Shown here: piece after piece, positions 1 to 8,009 of the stretch
Position numbering within the stretch: the first letter of the stretch is position 1
How the letters are laid out: each line of letters starts with the position of its first letter
Origin: Bin87 sp963666415
Lineage (GTDB): Bacteria > Chloroflexota > Dehalococcoidia > Lucifugimonadales > UBA3495
Assembly: GCA_963666415.2 (NCBI GenBank)
Contig: CAXXPD010000002.1
Location: 992,001-1,056,000, forward strand
Reading direction: 5' to 3'
Length of the DNA stretch: 64,000 nucleotides
Program-made: the position numbers and the translations under genes
The notes under the pieces: generated by a model
Seen by the model: only the letters and a program-made list of their open reading frames with translations
Databases searched by the model: none
What the model was told of the DNA's origin: nothing

Positions 1-445
1 CGGCAAGATTGAGGCTTCGCAGGAGCTGGTTCATGGACTTGGTGCGTCTGTCCAAGTCCGCCAATGAGTCGATGCACATCAGCCGCCCCTGGCGAATTTT
101 TTCGGAAATGACGCACTTCAGGGCGTTGCGGCGCATTGCTCTGGGTAGCGCCTTCCGGTAATCGCGAGGCTTGGGGCCGAAGGCGATGCCGCCGTGCCGC
201 CATTGCGGCGACCGAATGCTACCCTGCCGGGCCCGACCAGTGTGCTTTTGTATCCAGGGTTTGCGACCGCCGCCCGACACCTCGGCGCGGGTCCGCGTCG
301 AGTGGGTGCCCTGGCGCTGGTTGAGCTGATAGATGACCATGGCTTGATGAACCAGCGTCTGGTTCATCGGCACGCTGAAAACGCCGTCATCAACGATGAT
401 GGTGTCGATTGCGTCGCCGCTCCGGTTGATTACGGGAAGTTCCAT
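1..445 (-). CDS. rplD: 50S ribosomal protein L4, partial (C-terminus beyond window)
   Basis: This is ribosomal protein L4 of the large subunit, which binds 23S rRNA and lines the peptide exit tunnel. The ATG is at 443-445 on the minus strand and 148 codons are open to the window edge. The visible protein starts MELPVINRSGD and contains the L4 signatures NQTLVHQAMVIYQ and RAEVSGGGRKPWIQKHTGRA, followed by RQGSIRSPQWRHGG. It lies 18 bp after rplC, as in the usual S10 operon order S10-L3-L4. The C-terminal quarter or so is missing because the window ends, not because the gene is broken. Confidence 0.96.
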   Translation of the reverse strand, partial: MELPVINRSGDAIDTIIVDDGVFSVPMNQTLVHQAMVIYQLNQRQGTHSTRTRAEVSGGGRKPWIQKHTGRARQGSIRSPQWRHGGIAFGPKPRDYRKALPRAMRRNALKCVISEKIRQGRLMCIDSLADLDRRTKSMNQLLRSLNLA

Positions 446-463
446 TTTAGGGATGGTTCCTTG

Positions 464-1105
464 CTAATTTGCGCCGGGCAACGACTTGCGTTTCCCGGTT
501 TTTCGGATAGTAACGGGGCTGTTGGGAGCGCCGGGGATGCCGCCTTTCACGATCAGCAGGTTCCGTTCCGCGTCCACCTGCACTACTTCCAGGCCTTTGC
601 TCGTAACCCGACGGTTGCCCATGTGTCCGGACATTTTGAGGCCCTTGAAGACCTTGCCCGGGGTGGTGCCGCCGCCAATGGAACCGGGAGCGCGCTGCCG
701 GTCGGATTGGCCGTGGGTGCGCGGGCCACCGTGGAAGCCGTGGCGCTTCATTGTGCCCGCAAAACCCTTGCCCTTGGATTTGCCAATGACGTCTACAATT
801 TCGCCGGGTTCGAACATATCGACGGTGACCAGCTGCCCTACTTCGTGCTCGCTGATGTCGTCGGTGGCAACTTCCTGCAGGCGACGCCCAATCTGGTTGC
901 CCTGCAGGTGGCCGGCTTCAGGTTTGTTGGGTTTGCGAGTGCGTCCGAAACCCAACTGAATCGACTCGTAACCATCCTTCTCGACGGTGCGGATTTGAGT
1001 AACGGCGCACGGGCCGACTTCGATGATGGTCACGGGTTGCACGAATCCGGCATCGTTGAATACCTGAGTCATGCCGATCTTTTTTCCTAGAAGCGCCTTT
1101 ATCAT
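464..1105 (-). CDS. rplC: 50S ribosomal protein L3
   Basis: L3 is a primary 23S rRNA-binding protein near the peptidyl-transferase centre. The 213-residue protein has the normal family length. It starts MIKALLGKKIGMTQVF and carries the L3 signature around GKGFAGTMKRHGFHGGPRTHG followed by RAPGSIGGGTTPGKVFKG. The gene sits between rpsJ and rplD on the minus strand. The 126 bp up to rpsJ contain no obvious terminator, so I read it as part of one operon. No strong Shine-Dalgarno sequence precedes the ATG. Confidence 0.97.
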   Translation of the reverse strand: MIKALLGKKIGMTQVFNDAGFVQPVTIIEVGPCAVTQIRTVEKDGYESIQLGFGRTRKPNKPEAGHLQGNQIGRRLQEVATDDISEHEVGQLVTVDMFEPGEIVDVIGKSKGKGFAGTMKRHGFHGGPRTHGQSDRQRAPGSIGGGTTPGKVFKGLKMSGHMGNRRVTSKGLEVVQVDAERNLLIVKGGIPGAPNSPVTIRKTGKRKSLPGAN

Positions 1106-1231
1106 ATTGATTGCCTGTAAAGTGTTGCCGATTTGGCTGCTTTTGATAGATGAAACGGCGGCGGTGGCTCAGGGCCTACCGCCTGCCGGTGGGTCATGTT
1201 TTCGACGTTGGTGTAGCTAACCCAAGCCCAA

Positions 1232-1543
1232 TTAGAGCTTGATGGAAATATCTACCCCCGCCGGCATATTGAGTCTGGTCAGAGCGTCAATCGTCTTGCT
1301 GGTCGGTTCCATGATGTCCAGCAGGCGCTTGTGCGTGCGGATCTCGAAATGCTCCCGTGAATCTTTGTCTACGTGAGGTCCACGAATGACACAGAACCGA
1401 CGGATTTGTGTAGGCAAAGGCACCGGCCCGGCCACGCGAGCTCCGGTCAGCTCGGCCGTTTCCACAATCTGCGCGCTGGACTGGTCCAGCACCTTGTGGT
1501 CGAAGGCCTTGAGGATAATCCGCATTTGCTGCCTGGTGACCAT
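1232..1543 (-). CDS. rpsJ: 30S ribosomal protein S10
   Basis: S10 is a small-subunit head protein that also serves in Nus-factor antitermination. The 103-residue protein contains the typical RIILKAFDHKVLDQS start, the GPVPLPTQIRRFCVIRGPHV block and the EHFEIRTHKRLLDI segment. The ATG at 1541-1543 gives a six-residue leader before the conserved RIILKAFD; the internal ATG six codons later is a possible alternative. It follows fusA by 54 bp. No tuf gene lies between fusA and rpsJ, unlike the classic str operon order. Confidence 0.97.
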   Translation of the reverse strand: MVTRQQMRIILKAFDHKVLDQSSAQIVETAELTGARVAGPVPLPTQIRRFCVIRGPHVDKDSREHFEIRTHKRLLDIMEPTSKTIDALTRLNMPAGVDISIKL

Positions 1544-1597
1544 AATATTACGTAGCTACTCTCCGTTGTGATGGCGCGGTTACGATGACCGAAGCCG

Positions 1598-3679
1598 TTA
1601 ATTTTTGTTTGCAATGCTGCGCAGCATGTGGTCCGGCACCGGTTCGTAGTGCCTGAACTCCATGGTATATGAAGCTCGACCACGGGATAGCGATCGCAGC
1701 GCCGTAGTATAAGCGAAAGTTTCCCCGAGAGGAATCATCGCTCGGACCGTCTGAACGTCATCCTGACCTTCGATACTACGAATCTGAGCGCGACGACCAC
1801 CCAAGTCGCCGAGCACATCACTGAGGTATTCGCCGGGTGTTACCACCTCCATCTCAACGATGGGTTCCTGTAACACCGGAGCGGCCCGGTGGGTTCCGTC
1901 GCGCAGGGCAATCATCCCCGCAGAGCGAAAGGCCATCTCGGACGAGTCTACAGCATGAAAGCTGCCGTCTACCAATGTGACTTTTAAATCGACTAGAGGA
2001 TACCCGGCCAGCGGCCCGTTGTCCAGTCCCTGCTTCACGCCAGCCTCGACCGCCGGAATGAATTGACGTGGTATCACCCCGCCGGAGGTGCCGTCTACGA
2101 ATGAGTTTCCGGCGCCGCGTTCCTGCGGTTCTATCCGCAGCCAAACGTGACCATACTGGCCGTGGCCGCCGGTCTGACGCACAAAACGCCCCTCAACGCG
2201 AATCGCCTGCGTGATGGTTTCGCGGTAGGCGACCCGGGGCTGGCCGATTCTGGCCTCAACGTCGAATTCCCTACGCATCCGATCCACCAGCACTTCCAGG
2301 TGCAGTTCGCCCATGCCGGAGATGATGGTTTGCCCGGTTTCGTCGTCGAAGCGCACCACAAACGTCGGGTCTTCTTCGGACAGTTTGCGCATCGCTTCAC
2401 CCAGCTTGTCCTGGTCGACGCGCGTCGCCGGTTCAATGGCCACCGACACGACCGGTTCCGGGAAGTGGGGCGGCTCAAGGATGATTGGCTTCTGTTCGCT
2501 GCAAATCGTGTCGCCGGTGAAGGTATCTTTCAAACCAACGGCGGCGCAGATATGGCCAGCGGTAATCATCTCCAGTTCTTCCCGATGGTTGGCGTGCATG
2601 CGCAACAGGCGCCCCATGCGCTCCCGGTTGCCGCGGGTAACGTTGCGCACGGCCGCGCCAGCTGCGACGGTTCCCGAGTAGATTCGCAGGAATACCAGAC
2701 GCCCTACGTAGGGGTCGATAACTACCTTGAAGGCCAGGGCGGACAGCGGTTCGCTGTCAATGGGTTCTCGAAATTCCGTTTCTTCCGTACCGGGAACAAT
2801 CCCTTCAACGGCCGGTACGTCCAGTGGAGAGGGCAAGTAGCAGATGATGGCATCCAGCAACGGGTGAATGCCTTTGCCGCGCATTGCGCTGCCGCACAGC
2901 ACGGGCACAATCTCTCGATTGATGGTGGCGTTTCGTAGCGCCGTCCGCAGGTCGGCGGCGCAAATCTCTTCGCCTTCCAGATATTTGATCAGCAGGGCTT
3001 CGTCGGTTTCGACGATCTTTTCCACCATCTCCTGACGGTAGTCCTGATAATCCTGTTCGTACTCGGGGGGCACCGGCATGATTTCGGGCGGTTCACCCAC
3101 ATCATCTCGGCCGTCCGAGTACATGATGGCCTGGCCTTCAATCAGGTCAACCACGCCGCGGAAGGTGTCCTCCGCGCCGATGGGCACCTGCACCGCCACC
3201 GCGTTCGCTTTCAAGCGTCGGCGCACCGATTCAATGGTTCGTTCGTAGGATGCGCCCACCCGGTCCATTTTATTGACGAAGCAGATGCGCGGCACGTCGT
3301 AAGTATCGGCCTGCCGCCAGACGGTTTCCGACTGCGGTTGCACTCCAGCCACCGCGTCCAGGACGACAATACCGCCGTCCAGCACCCGTAGGCTACGCTC
3401 CACCTCGGCGGTGAAGTCAACGTGGCCCGGCGTGTCGATGATGTTGATCTGATGGTCGCGCCAGTAGGCGGTAGTTGCCGCCGCGGTGATGGTGATGCCC
3501 CGCTCTTTTTCCTGGGGCATCCAGTCCATTGCGGTCGTGCCCTGGTCGACACCACCGACCTTTCGGATGCGGCCCGTCAAGTAGAGCACGCGCTCAGTAA
3601 GGGTGGTTTTGCCGGCATCGATGTGGGCGATAAATCCGATGTTGCGAATTTGCTTGGCCGGGGCTTGAACAATAGTCAT
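1598..3679 (-). CDS. fusA: translation elongation factor G
   Basis: EF-G is the GTPase that drives ribosomal translocation. The 693-residue protein has full length. G1 is AHIDAGKT at residues 18-25, switch II is DTPGH near residue 83, NKMD near residue 137 gives guanine specificity, and ERGITITAAATT is the switch I region. Domains II to V follow, ending in the domain V segment RAQIRSIEGQ and MEFRHYEPVPDHM. It sits between rpsG and rpsJ in the ribosomal operon. Nothing suggests the second, ribosome-recycling-only EF-G type, but I did not compare in detail. Confidence 0.97.
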   Translation of the reverse strand: MTIVQAPAKQIRNIGFIAHIDAGKTTLTERVLYLTGRIRKVGGVDQGTTAMDWMPQEKERGITITAAATTAYWRDHQINIIDTPGHVDFTAEVERSLRVLDGGIVVLDAVAGVQPQSETVWRQADTYDVPRICFVNKMDRVGASYERTIESVRRRLKANAVAVQVPIGAEDTFRGVVDLIEGQAIMYSDGRDDVGEPPEIMPVPPEYEQDYQDYRQEMVEKIVETDEALLIKYLEGEEICAADLRTALRNATINREIVPVLCGSAMRGKGIHPLLDAIICYLPSPLDVPAVEGIVPGTEETEFREPIDSEPLSALAFKVVIDPYVGRLVFLRIYSGTVAAGAAVRNVTRGNRERMGRLLRMHANHREELEMITAGHICAAVGLKDTFTGDTICSEQKPIILEPPHFPEPVVSVAIEPATRVDQDKLGEAMRKLSEEDPTFVVRFDDETGQTIISGMGELHLEVLVDRMRREFDVEARIGQPRVAYRETITQAIRVEGRFVRQTGGHGQYGHVWLRIEPQERGAGNSFVDGTSGGVIPRQFIPAVEAGVKQGLDNGPLAGYPLVDLKVTLVDGSFHAVDSSEMAFRSAGMIALRDGTHRAAPVLQEPIVEMEVVTPGEYLSDVLGDLGGRRAQIRSIEGQDDVQTVRAMIPLGETFAYTTALRSLSRGRASYTMEFRHYEPVPDHMLRSIANKN

Positions 3680-3774
3680 GCGTGGATTGCTGGCACCTGC
3701 TGATCGTGATCGATATTGTATTGACTGTGATGGATTGCCGAGTCGTTATCTGGTTTGGAAACCGTGAGTGCCGT

Positions 3775-4245
3775 TTATCGGCGGTAGTGGACGAAGGCCC
3801 GGTTGGCCTCTGCCATGCGGTGCAACTCGTCCTTGCGACGGACGGCGGTACCCTCGCCGCGGGCGGCGTCCATGAATTCGTTGGCCAACCCGCGAGCCAT
3901 GCGCATACCGTTGCGAGCGCGGGCGCCCCGGATGATCCAGCGCGCCGCCAGGGCTTCGCTCCGTGTAGTGCGAAGTTCCACCGGCACCTGATAGGTCGCG
4001 CCACCGACTCGGCGGGGCCGGACTTCCACCAGGGGCGTGGCATTGCGTAACGCCGTGGAAAATATGCTCATCGGGTCCTGGTTGGAGTCCGATCGCACCA
4101 GCTCCAGCGCATCGTAGACTACCCGCTGGGCGACTGATTTCTTGCCCTTAAGCATCACCCGATTGATGAACTTGGACAATTCCAGGTTGTTGTAGCGCGG
4201 ATCCGCTTTTATGATTCGTGGTTCGGCCCGTCGTCGTCGCGACAT
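3775..4245 (-). CDS. rpsG: 30S ribosomal protein S7
   Basis: S7 nucleates assembly of the 30S head and contacts the E-site tRNA. The 156-residue protein has normal length. It begins MSRRRRAEPRIIKADPRYNN and includes FINRVMLKGKKSVAQRVVYDAL and GGATYQVPVELR, both strongly conserved. It lies downstream of rpsL (102 bp gap) and upstream of fusA, the standard str order. Confidence 0.97.
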   Translation of the reverse strand: MSRRRRAEPRIIKADPRYNNLELSKFINRVMLKGKKSVAQRVVYDALELVRSDSNQDPMSIFSTALRNATPLVEVRPRRVGGATYQVPVELRTTRSEALAARWIIRGARARNGMRMARGLANEFMDAARGEGTAVRRKDELHRMAEANRAFVHYRR

Positions 4246-4347
4246 ATCAGTTCTACCTTTTCTTTCAGCCTGGGGTGTCTGTTCTTTTAGAGTAAGCCAC
4301 CCCCGGCGGACGGGGGTGAATTTTCGCGGTATTTCGGGAGGCGTTGT

Positions 4348-4758
4348 CTAGCCTTTGCGGGTGCCGTACTTGCTACGACCCTGTCGGCGGCCGTCTACGC
4401 CTTCGGTGTCCAGGTTGCTGCGTACCACGTGGTAGCGTACCCCGGGCAGGTCCTTGACGCGGCCGCCCCGGATCAACACCACGGAGTGCTCCTGAAGGTT
4501 GTGGCCTTCGCCGCCGATGTAGGCGGTTACTTCTACACCGTTGGTCAGCCTGACGCGGCAAATTTTGCGCAGCGCCGAGTTGGGTTTCTTCGGTGTCATG
4601 GTTCGCACCTGGATGCAAACGCCCCGCCGCTGGGGGCAGCCGGGACCCCATTTGGTCCGGTTGCGCAGCGAGTTCTGAACCCAGTGCAGGGCTGGCGCCT
4701 TGGTACCTTTGCGTACCGGTTTGCGCCCTTTTCGGATCAATTGATTTACTGTAGGCAT
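4348..4758 (-). CDS. rpsL: 30S ribosomal protein S12 with a short insertion
   Basis: S12 is the decoding-centre protein. The 136-residue product has the invariant TPKKPNSALRK loop, the EGHNLQEHSVVLIRGGRVKD block and the C-terminal RSKYGTRKG. Compared with the common form of about 124 residues, it carries extra residues (HWVQNSLRNRTKWGPGC) between KAPAL and PQRRGVC. I recall similar insertions in Chloroflexota S12 and use this as a weak taxonomic marker. A GAAGGAAT Shine-Dalgarno sequence precedes the ATG. This is the first gene of the minus-strand ribosomal operon. Confidence 0.97.
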   Translation of the reverse strand: MPTVNQLIRKGRKPVRKGTKAPALHWVQNSLRNRTKWGPGCPQRRGVCIQVRTMTPKKPNSALRKICRVRLTNGVEVTAYIGGEGHNLQEHSVVLIRGGRVKDLPGVRYHVVRSNLDTEGVDGRRQGRSKYGTRKG

Positions 4759-4807
4759 AATTATTCCTTCGCTACGGCCGGTTCAAAATCCGACACAGCA
4801 ACGAGAA

Positions 4808-4837
4808 ATTATACCCACGCCACCAACATAATGTCAA
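4808..4837 (-). promoter_or_regulatory. promoter of the rpsL operon
   Basis: On the minus strand a perfect -35 hexamer TTGACA (4832-4837) and a perfect -10 hexamer TATAAT (4808-4813) are separated by 18 bp. Transcription should start near 4800, leaving a leader of about 40 nt before the rpsL ATG at 4758. The rest of the 355-bp gap between rpsL and rplU holds only the divergent rplU promoter and no coding or structured RNA signal that I can see. Confidence 0.8.
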
Positions 4838-5056
4838 CCAAAACACCGCCCCAAACGCAGAGCCCCGCCATTACCCGTCCAACAAGCGCCGCCCAACATA
4901 CGCCGCCGCTCATCCCCCGCGTGTCGAAGGATCATCCCCGCATGAATTTACCAATGCCACAACTTGCCATCTATAAATTGATCCTGATTTCCAGCCATCT
5001 CCGGAAGGAGAGGGTAATTGAAAGCAAGATAAACCCGAATGCGATGGCGGTTCATC

Positions 5057-5086
5057 TTGACATTCGCAGACGCTGCCCAATATAAT
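5057..5086 (+). promoter_or_regulatory. promoter of rplU-rpmA-rpmE
   Basis: TTGACA (5057-5062) and TATAAT (5081-5086) are both perfect sigma-70 hexamers with an 18-bp spacer. The predicted start near 5093 leaves a leader of about 20 nt before the rplU ATG at 5114. This promoter is the main argument for starting rplU at 5114 rather than at an in-frame ATG at 5039, which lies upstream of the promoter. Confidence 0.82.
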
Positions 5087-5113
5087 AGTAGGCCGTTTGG
5101 GAGTTGTTTACCG

Positions 5114-5434
5114 ATGGATTATGCAATCGTAAAAACCGGTGGTAAGCAGTACCGCGTCTCGCCCGGCGACGTGCTTGACGTTGAGCTGTTGACCGCTGAA
5201 GAAGGGGCCACGACTCAGTTCGATGAAGTGCTGGCTATCTCGCGCGATGGGGAAATGCGTTTCGGCACCCCCAACGTGGCCGGCGCCCGAGTCATCGCAC
5301 AGGTGCAGTCCCACTACAAAGACAAGAAGGTAATCGTTTACAAATACAAGGCCAAGACCCGATATCGTCGCAAGCGAGGGCATCGGCAGAACTATACTCG
5401 TATCCTGATTCAGGGCATCGAGAGCGGAGGCTAG
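5114..5434 (+). CDS. rplU: 50S ribosomal protein L21
   Basis: L21 is a large-subunit protein that binds 23S rRNA. The 106-residue protein begins MDYAIVKTGGKQYRV, the canonical L21 N-terminus, and includes KDKKVIVYKYKAKTRYRRKRGHRQ near the C-terminus. The reading frame is open farther upstream, but those residues resemble no L21 and lie before the promoter, so 5114 is chosen. It is followed after 4 bp by rpmA, the usual pairing. Confidence 0.97.
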   Translation: MDYAIVKTGGKQYRVSPGDVLDVELLTAEEGATTQFDEVLAISRDGEMRFGTPNVAGARVIAQVQSHYKDKKVIVYKYKAKTRYRRKRGHRQNYTRILIQGIESGG

Positions 5435-5438
5435 ACCC

Positions 5439-5717
5439 ATGGCCCACAAAAAGGCTGGCGGCAGTACCAACAATGGTCGTGATAGCAACGCAAAACGCCT
5501 GGGCGTCAAGCGCTACGGTGGCGAACGCGTCAGTTGCGGATCCATCATCATCCGGCAGCGTGGCACTCGCATTCTGCCAGGAACCAACGTTGGACTGGGC
5601 CGGGACCACACCATTTTCGCCAAGGTGGACGGCGAGGTAACCTTCGAATGGGCGGCCAAGGGTCGTCGCCGGGTCAGCGTGTACCCCGTGGTTGCTGCCG
5701 AAGCAGTGGCAGCTTAG
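5439..5717 (+). CDS. rpmA: 50S ribosomal protein L27
   Basis: L27 reaches into the peptidyl-transferase centre with its N-terminus. The 92-residue protein begins MAHKKAGGSTNNGRDSNAKR, the standard form without the cleaved N-terminal extension of Firmicutes. The block RQRGTRILPGTNVGLGRD follows. It lies 4 bp after rplU and 12 bp before rpmE in one transcription unit. Confidence 0.97.
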   Translation: MAHKKAGGSTNNGRDSNAKRLGVKRYGGERVSCGSIIIRQRGTRILPGTNVGLGRDHTIFAKVDGEVTFEWAAKGRRRVSVYPVVAAEAVAA

Positions 5718-5729
5718 GAAGCGAACAAC

Positions 5730-5933
5730 ATGAAAGCAGATATTCACCCCCAGTACTTCAGCGCCACCGTCACCTGCTCCTGCGGCAACGTGTTCCAGAC
5801 TGGCGCAACCAAACCGGCCATGCGCGTCGAAGTTTGCGGACGTTGCCACCCGTTCTACACGGGCGAACAGCGCATCGTCGACACCCAGGGGCGCATCGAA
5901 CGAATGCGGCGCAGGTTCAACCTGGACGACTGA
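5730..5933 (+). CDS. rpmE: 50S ribosomal protein L31, zinc-binding (C+) form
   Basis: L31 bridges the ribosomal subunits. The 67-residue protein begins MKADIHPQY and has the zinc ligands of the C+ form: the CSC motif near residue 16-18 and VCGRCHPFYTG near residue 36. The ending VDTQGRIERMRRRF is typical. It is the last gene before a strong intrinsic terminator. Confidence 0.97.
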   Translation: MKADIHPQYFSATVTCSCGNVFQTGATKPAMRVEVCGRCHPFYTGEQRIVDTQGRIERMRRRFNLDD

Positions 5934-5963
5934 CGCCGCAACTGTTGGCACCAGAAACCCGCA

Positions 5964-5990
5964 ACGGGAGCCGCCACCGGCTCCCGTTTT
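5964..5990 (+). terminator. intrinsic terminator after rpmE
   Basis: A perfect 10-bp stem (ACGGGAGCCG at 5964-5973 with CGGCTCCCGT at 5978-5987) has a 4-nt loop and runs into a short T tract. It lies 31 bp after the rpmE stop and should end the rplU operon. Confidence 0.8.
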
Positions 5991-6075
5991 GCTATCAGGC
6001 AAACCGAGGCACTCGTTGCACTTGTCCCAACCAGCTTGCGTCCCCTCCTCTTGCGTCCCATCTGGAGGTAGTCTA

Positions 6076-6486
6076 ATGCCACGCTACGTCCCCAAAACCG
6101 TGCGCGAATATGGACGTATCCATCTGGCGGAACGCTTGCTGGAAAACGGTTGGCAGTGCTTCATCGCCAGACGTAGCCCCAATGAGGACGAGGTGATAGC
6201 CGGCATCCCGGCCGTTGAGCGGGAGGTGCGTATCAAGTTTCATTCTCAAGAAGGCAGCCAGGCGGTGCGATTTTACGATGTTGAAGGCCTGGACTGGGAT
6301 TGGCAATGCCTGATGATAACCACTTGCGTGCTGGAGCAAACGCCGGTTACATACCTGCTGCTCCGAACCGACGTGCAGGCTGAAGGTCGCCTGGAGGAGG
6401 AATTTGAGGGCGCATGGTGGCTACACCCCGAGGTGTTTTGCGTGTACGATTTTAAAGAAGCGTGGCACAAGCTGGCCGGGTTATGA
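6076..6486 (+). CDS. hypothetical protein (136 aa)
   Basis: I do not recognise this family. The start at 6076 is chosen because GGAGGT (6064-6069) sits at the right distance; the frame is open farther upstream without a good ribosome site. The protein begins MPRYVPKTVREYGRIHLAERLL. It is a soluble mixed alpha/beta protein rich in Trp (LDWDWQC, GAWWLHPEVF) with no signal peptide or membrane segment. It may share a transcript with the DUF1385 gene 46 bp downstream. Confidence 0.7.
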   Translation: MPRYVPKTVREYGRIHLAERLLENGWQCFIARRSPNEDEVIAGIPAVEREVRIKFHSQEGSQAVRFYDVEGLDWDWQCLMITTCVLEQTPVTYLLLRTDVQAEGRLEEEFEGAWWLHPEVFCVYDFKEAWHKLAGL

Positions 6487-6532
6487 ACCGGATATGATGG
6501 CTGGAGCGTAGTAGGTTAACGGTAGTAGGTTA

Positions 6533-7537
6533 ATGACGGAACGGGACGTTACAGGAACTGGTGGCCACGTGAGAAACTCTGCGCCGGCGCCTCGCCCGCT
6601 GTACGGTGGGCAGGCGGTCATTGAGGGCGTGATGATCCGGGGCGTGCGGCATTACAGCCTGGCGGTGCGGCGTCCCGACGGCAACATCTTTTGCACCACC
6701 GAGGCGGTTAACAGCAGGTTCTCTGGTCGCGTGCGTCGTGTTCCGTTTGTCAGGGGCGTGCTGATTCTGGCCGAAACCCTCTGGCTCGGGATGAAGTCGT
6801 TGCAGCGTTCTGCCATTATTGCCGCCGAAGAGCAGCCCGCCAATGACGCTCAACCGGGTCGAACCGACTCCGCCGATGCCAAGATCAGCAGCCTGACGAT
6901 GGCGCTAACGATGGCCGTTGCCTTGCTGGTGGGCATCGGCGTTTTCCTCATTTTGCCCCTGTTGGCGGTGCGGGCCATCGACCCGTTCATCGCTTCTTCA
7001 GTGGTAAGCAACCTGATTGAGGGGATCATCCGCCTGGCGATTTTGGTCGGTTACGTGGCCGGCATCTCGGCAATGAAAGACATCCGCCGCGTGTACGCCT
7101 ACCACGGCGCCGAGCACATGGCGGTCCACACCTACGAAGCCGGGGAGCCCCTGGCCGTGAACTACGTCCGACGGCATCCCACGCCACACCCCCGTTGCGG
7201 CACGGCGTTTCTGCTGACTGTTGCCGTGGTGTCGGTGTTGGTGTTTGCGTCGTTGGGCCGTCCCGACCTGGAGTGGCGCATCCTGTCCCGCATCGTGCTG
7301 ATTCCAGTGGTGGCTGCCGTCAGCTACGAAATCATCCGTTTCGCCGGCGCCCATCGCACCGCCTGGTTCGGTCAGGTGCTGGCCGCCCCCGGGCTCTGGT
7401 TGCAGCGCATCACCACCCGCCAGCCCGACGATGCTCAGATCGAGGTGGCCATCGCCGCCATGCAGGCCGCTATAACTGCGGATGCCGAACCTGATGCTGA
7501 AGAGGCGAACCACTATGCGGGTGGCGCCGTCGGCTGA
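6533..7537 (+). CDS. DUF1385 family membrane protein
   Basis: This is a 334-residue DUF1385 (YqhQ-like) protein. The signature is YGGQAVIEGVMIRGVRHY near residue 23, CGTAFLLTVAVV in the middle and the conserved YHGAEHMAVHTYE. About four hydrophobic segments are visible (around residues 120-140, 155-178, 222-245 and 250-275), so it is an integral membrane protein. The molecular function of the family is unknown to me. In several Gram-positive and Chloroflexota genomes I recall it beside rpmE and prfA/prmC. Here rpmE is close, but prfA/prmC lie about 28 kb away on the other strand. Confidence 0.9.
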   Translation: MTERDVTGTGGHVRNSAPAPRPLYGGQAVIEGVMIRGVRHYSLAVRRPDGNIFCTTEAVNSRFSGRVRRVPFVRGVLILAETLWLGMKSLQRSAIIAAEEQPANDAQPGRTDSADAKISSLTMALTMAVALLVGIGVFLILPLLAVRAIDPFIASSVVSNLIEGIIRLAILVGYVAGISAMKDIRRVYAYHGAEHMAVHTYEAGEPLAVNYVRRHPTPHPRCGTAFLLTVAVVSVLVFASLGRPDLEWRILSRIVLIPVVAAVSYEIIRFAGAHRTAWFGQVLAAPGLWLQRITTRQPDDAQIEVAIAAMQAAITADAEPDAEEANHYAGGAVG

Positions 7538-7649
7538 CGCAGCCATTGACCCGGCGCACCTTCCGAAACCCCGGTGATTCGTTCACGACACCGTGTGGTA
7601 CAGTTGTGCCAACCGACAAATACCCGGACCCGCACCGCCGAGGCACAAT

Positions 7650-8000
7650 ATGGCCGACGTTCCTGACATGCAAATGATCCCGTATCTGACGGCCGCGAAA
7701 CCGCGTAACTTTGTGGAAAAGGGGTTGCAACGCCACAACGACCTGCTGGAGCAACTGGCTGCCCAGATGGATGAATTGTTGGCCCTCGCCCGGGACGGCA
7801 GAGCCGGCGACGCCGTTCTGGCCGCGCAGTTGGCGTCGTTGCGGGAGGCCGTGCGGCCTCGCCACGGACTGTGCATAGACCGTGCCTGCTTCTCCTGCCG
7901 GGTTCATGAGGAAGCCATCAAGGAACACGTTCTGCTCTACGTAGACTGGAAGCTCCCCGGAACGGTGCAGCAACTGGAACGACTCAAAAACCGCAACTAA
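7650..8000 (+). CDS. hypothetical protein with Cys cluster (116 aa)
   Basis: The family is not recognised. Starting at the ATG at 7650 (GAGG 7 nt upstream) gives 116 residues. Residues 20-60 form a Leu-rich helix that could be a coiled coil (NDLLEQLAAQMDELLALA). A Cys-rich stretch, LCIDRACFSCRVHEE, follows and might bind metal. It ends 10 bp before the convergent hydrolase gene. It is small but well placed between neighbours, with normal codon usage. Confidence 0.6.
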   Translation: MADVPDMQMIPYLTAAKPRNFVEKGLQRHNDLLEQLAAQMDELLALARDGRAGDAVLAAQLASLREAVRPRHGLCIDRACFSCRVHEEAIKEHVLLYVDWKLPGTVQQLERLKNRN

Positions 8001-8009
8001 CCTCCCGGG

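Noticed and set aside
194..1090. Long plus-strand open frame opposite rplC and rplD
   Set aside because: It is antisense to clear ribosomal protein genes and has no family resemblance; GC-rich codon use keeps the opposite strand open.
5292..6002. Minus-strand open frame over rplU-rpmA-rpmE
   Set aside because: It crosses three conserved ribosomal genes in antisense.
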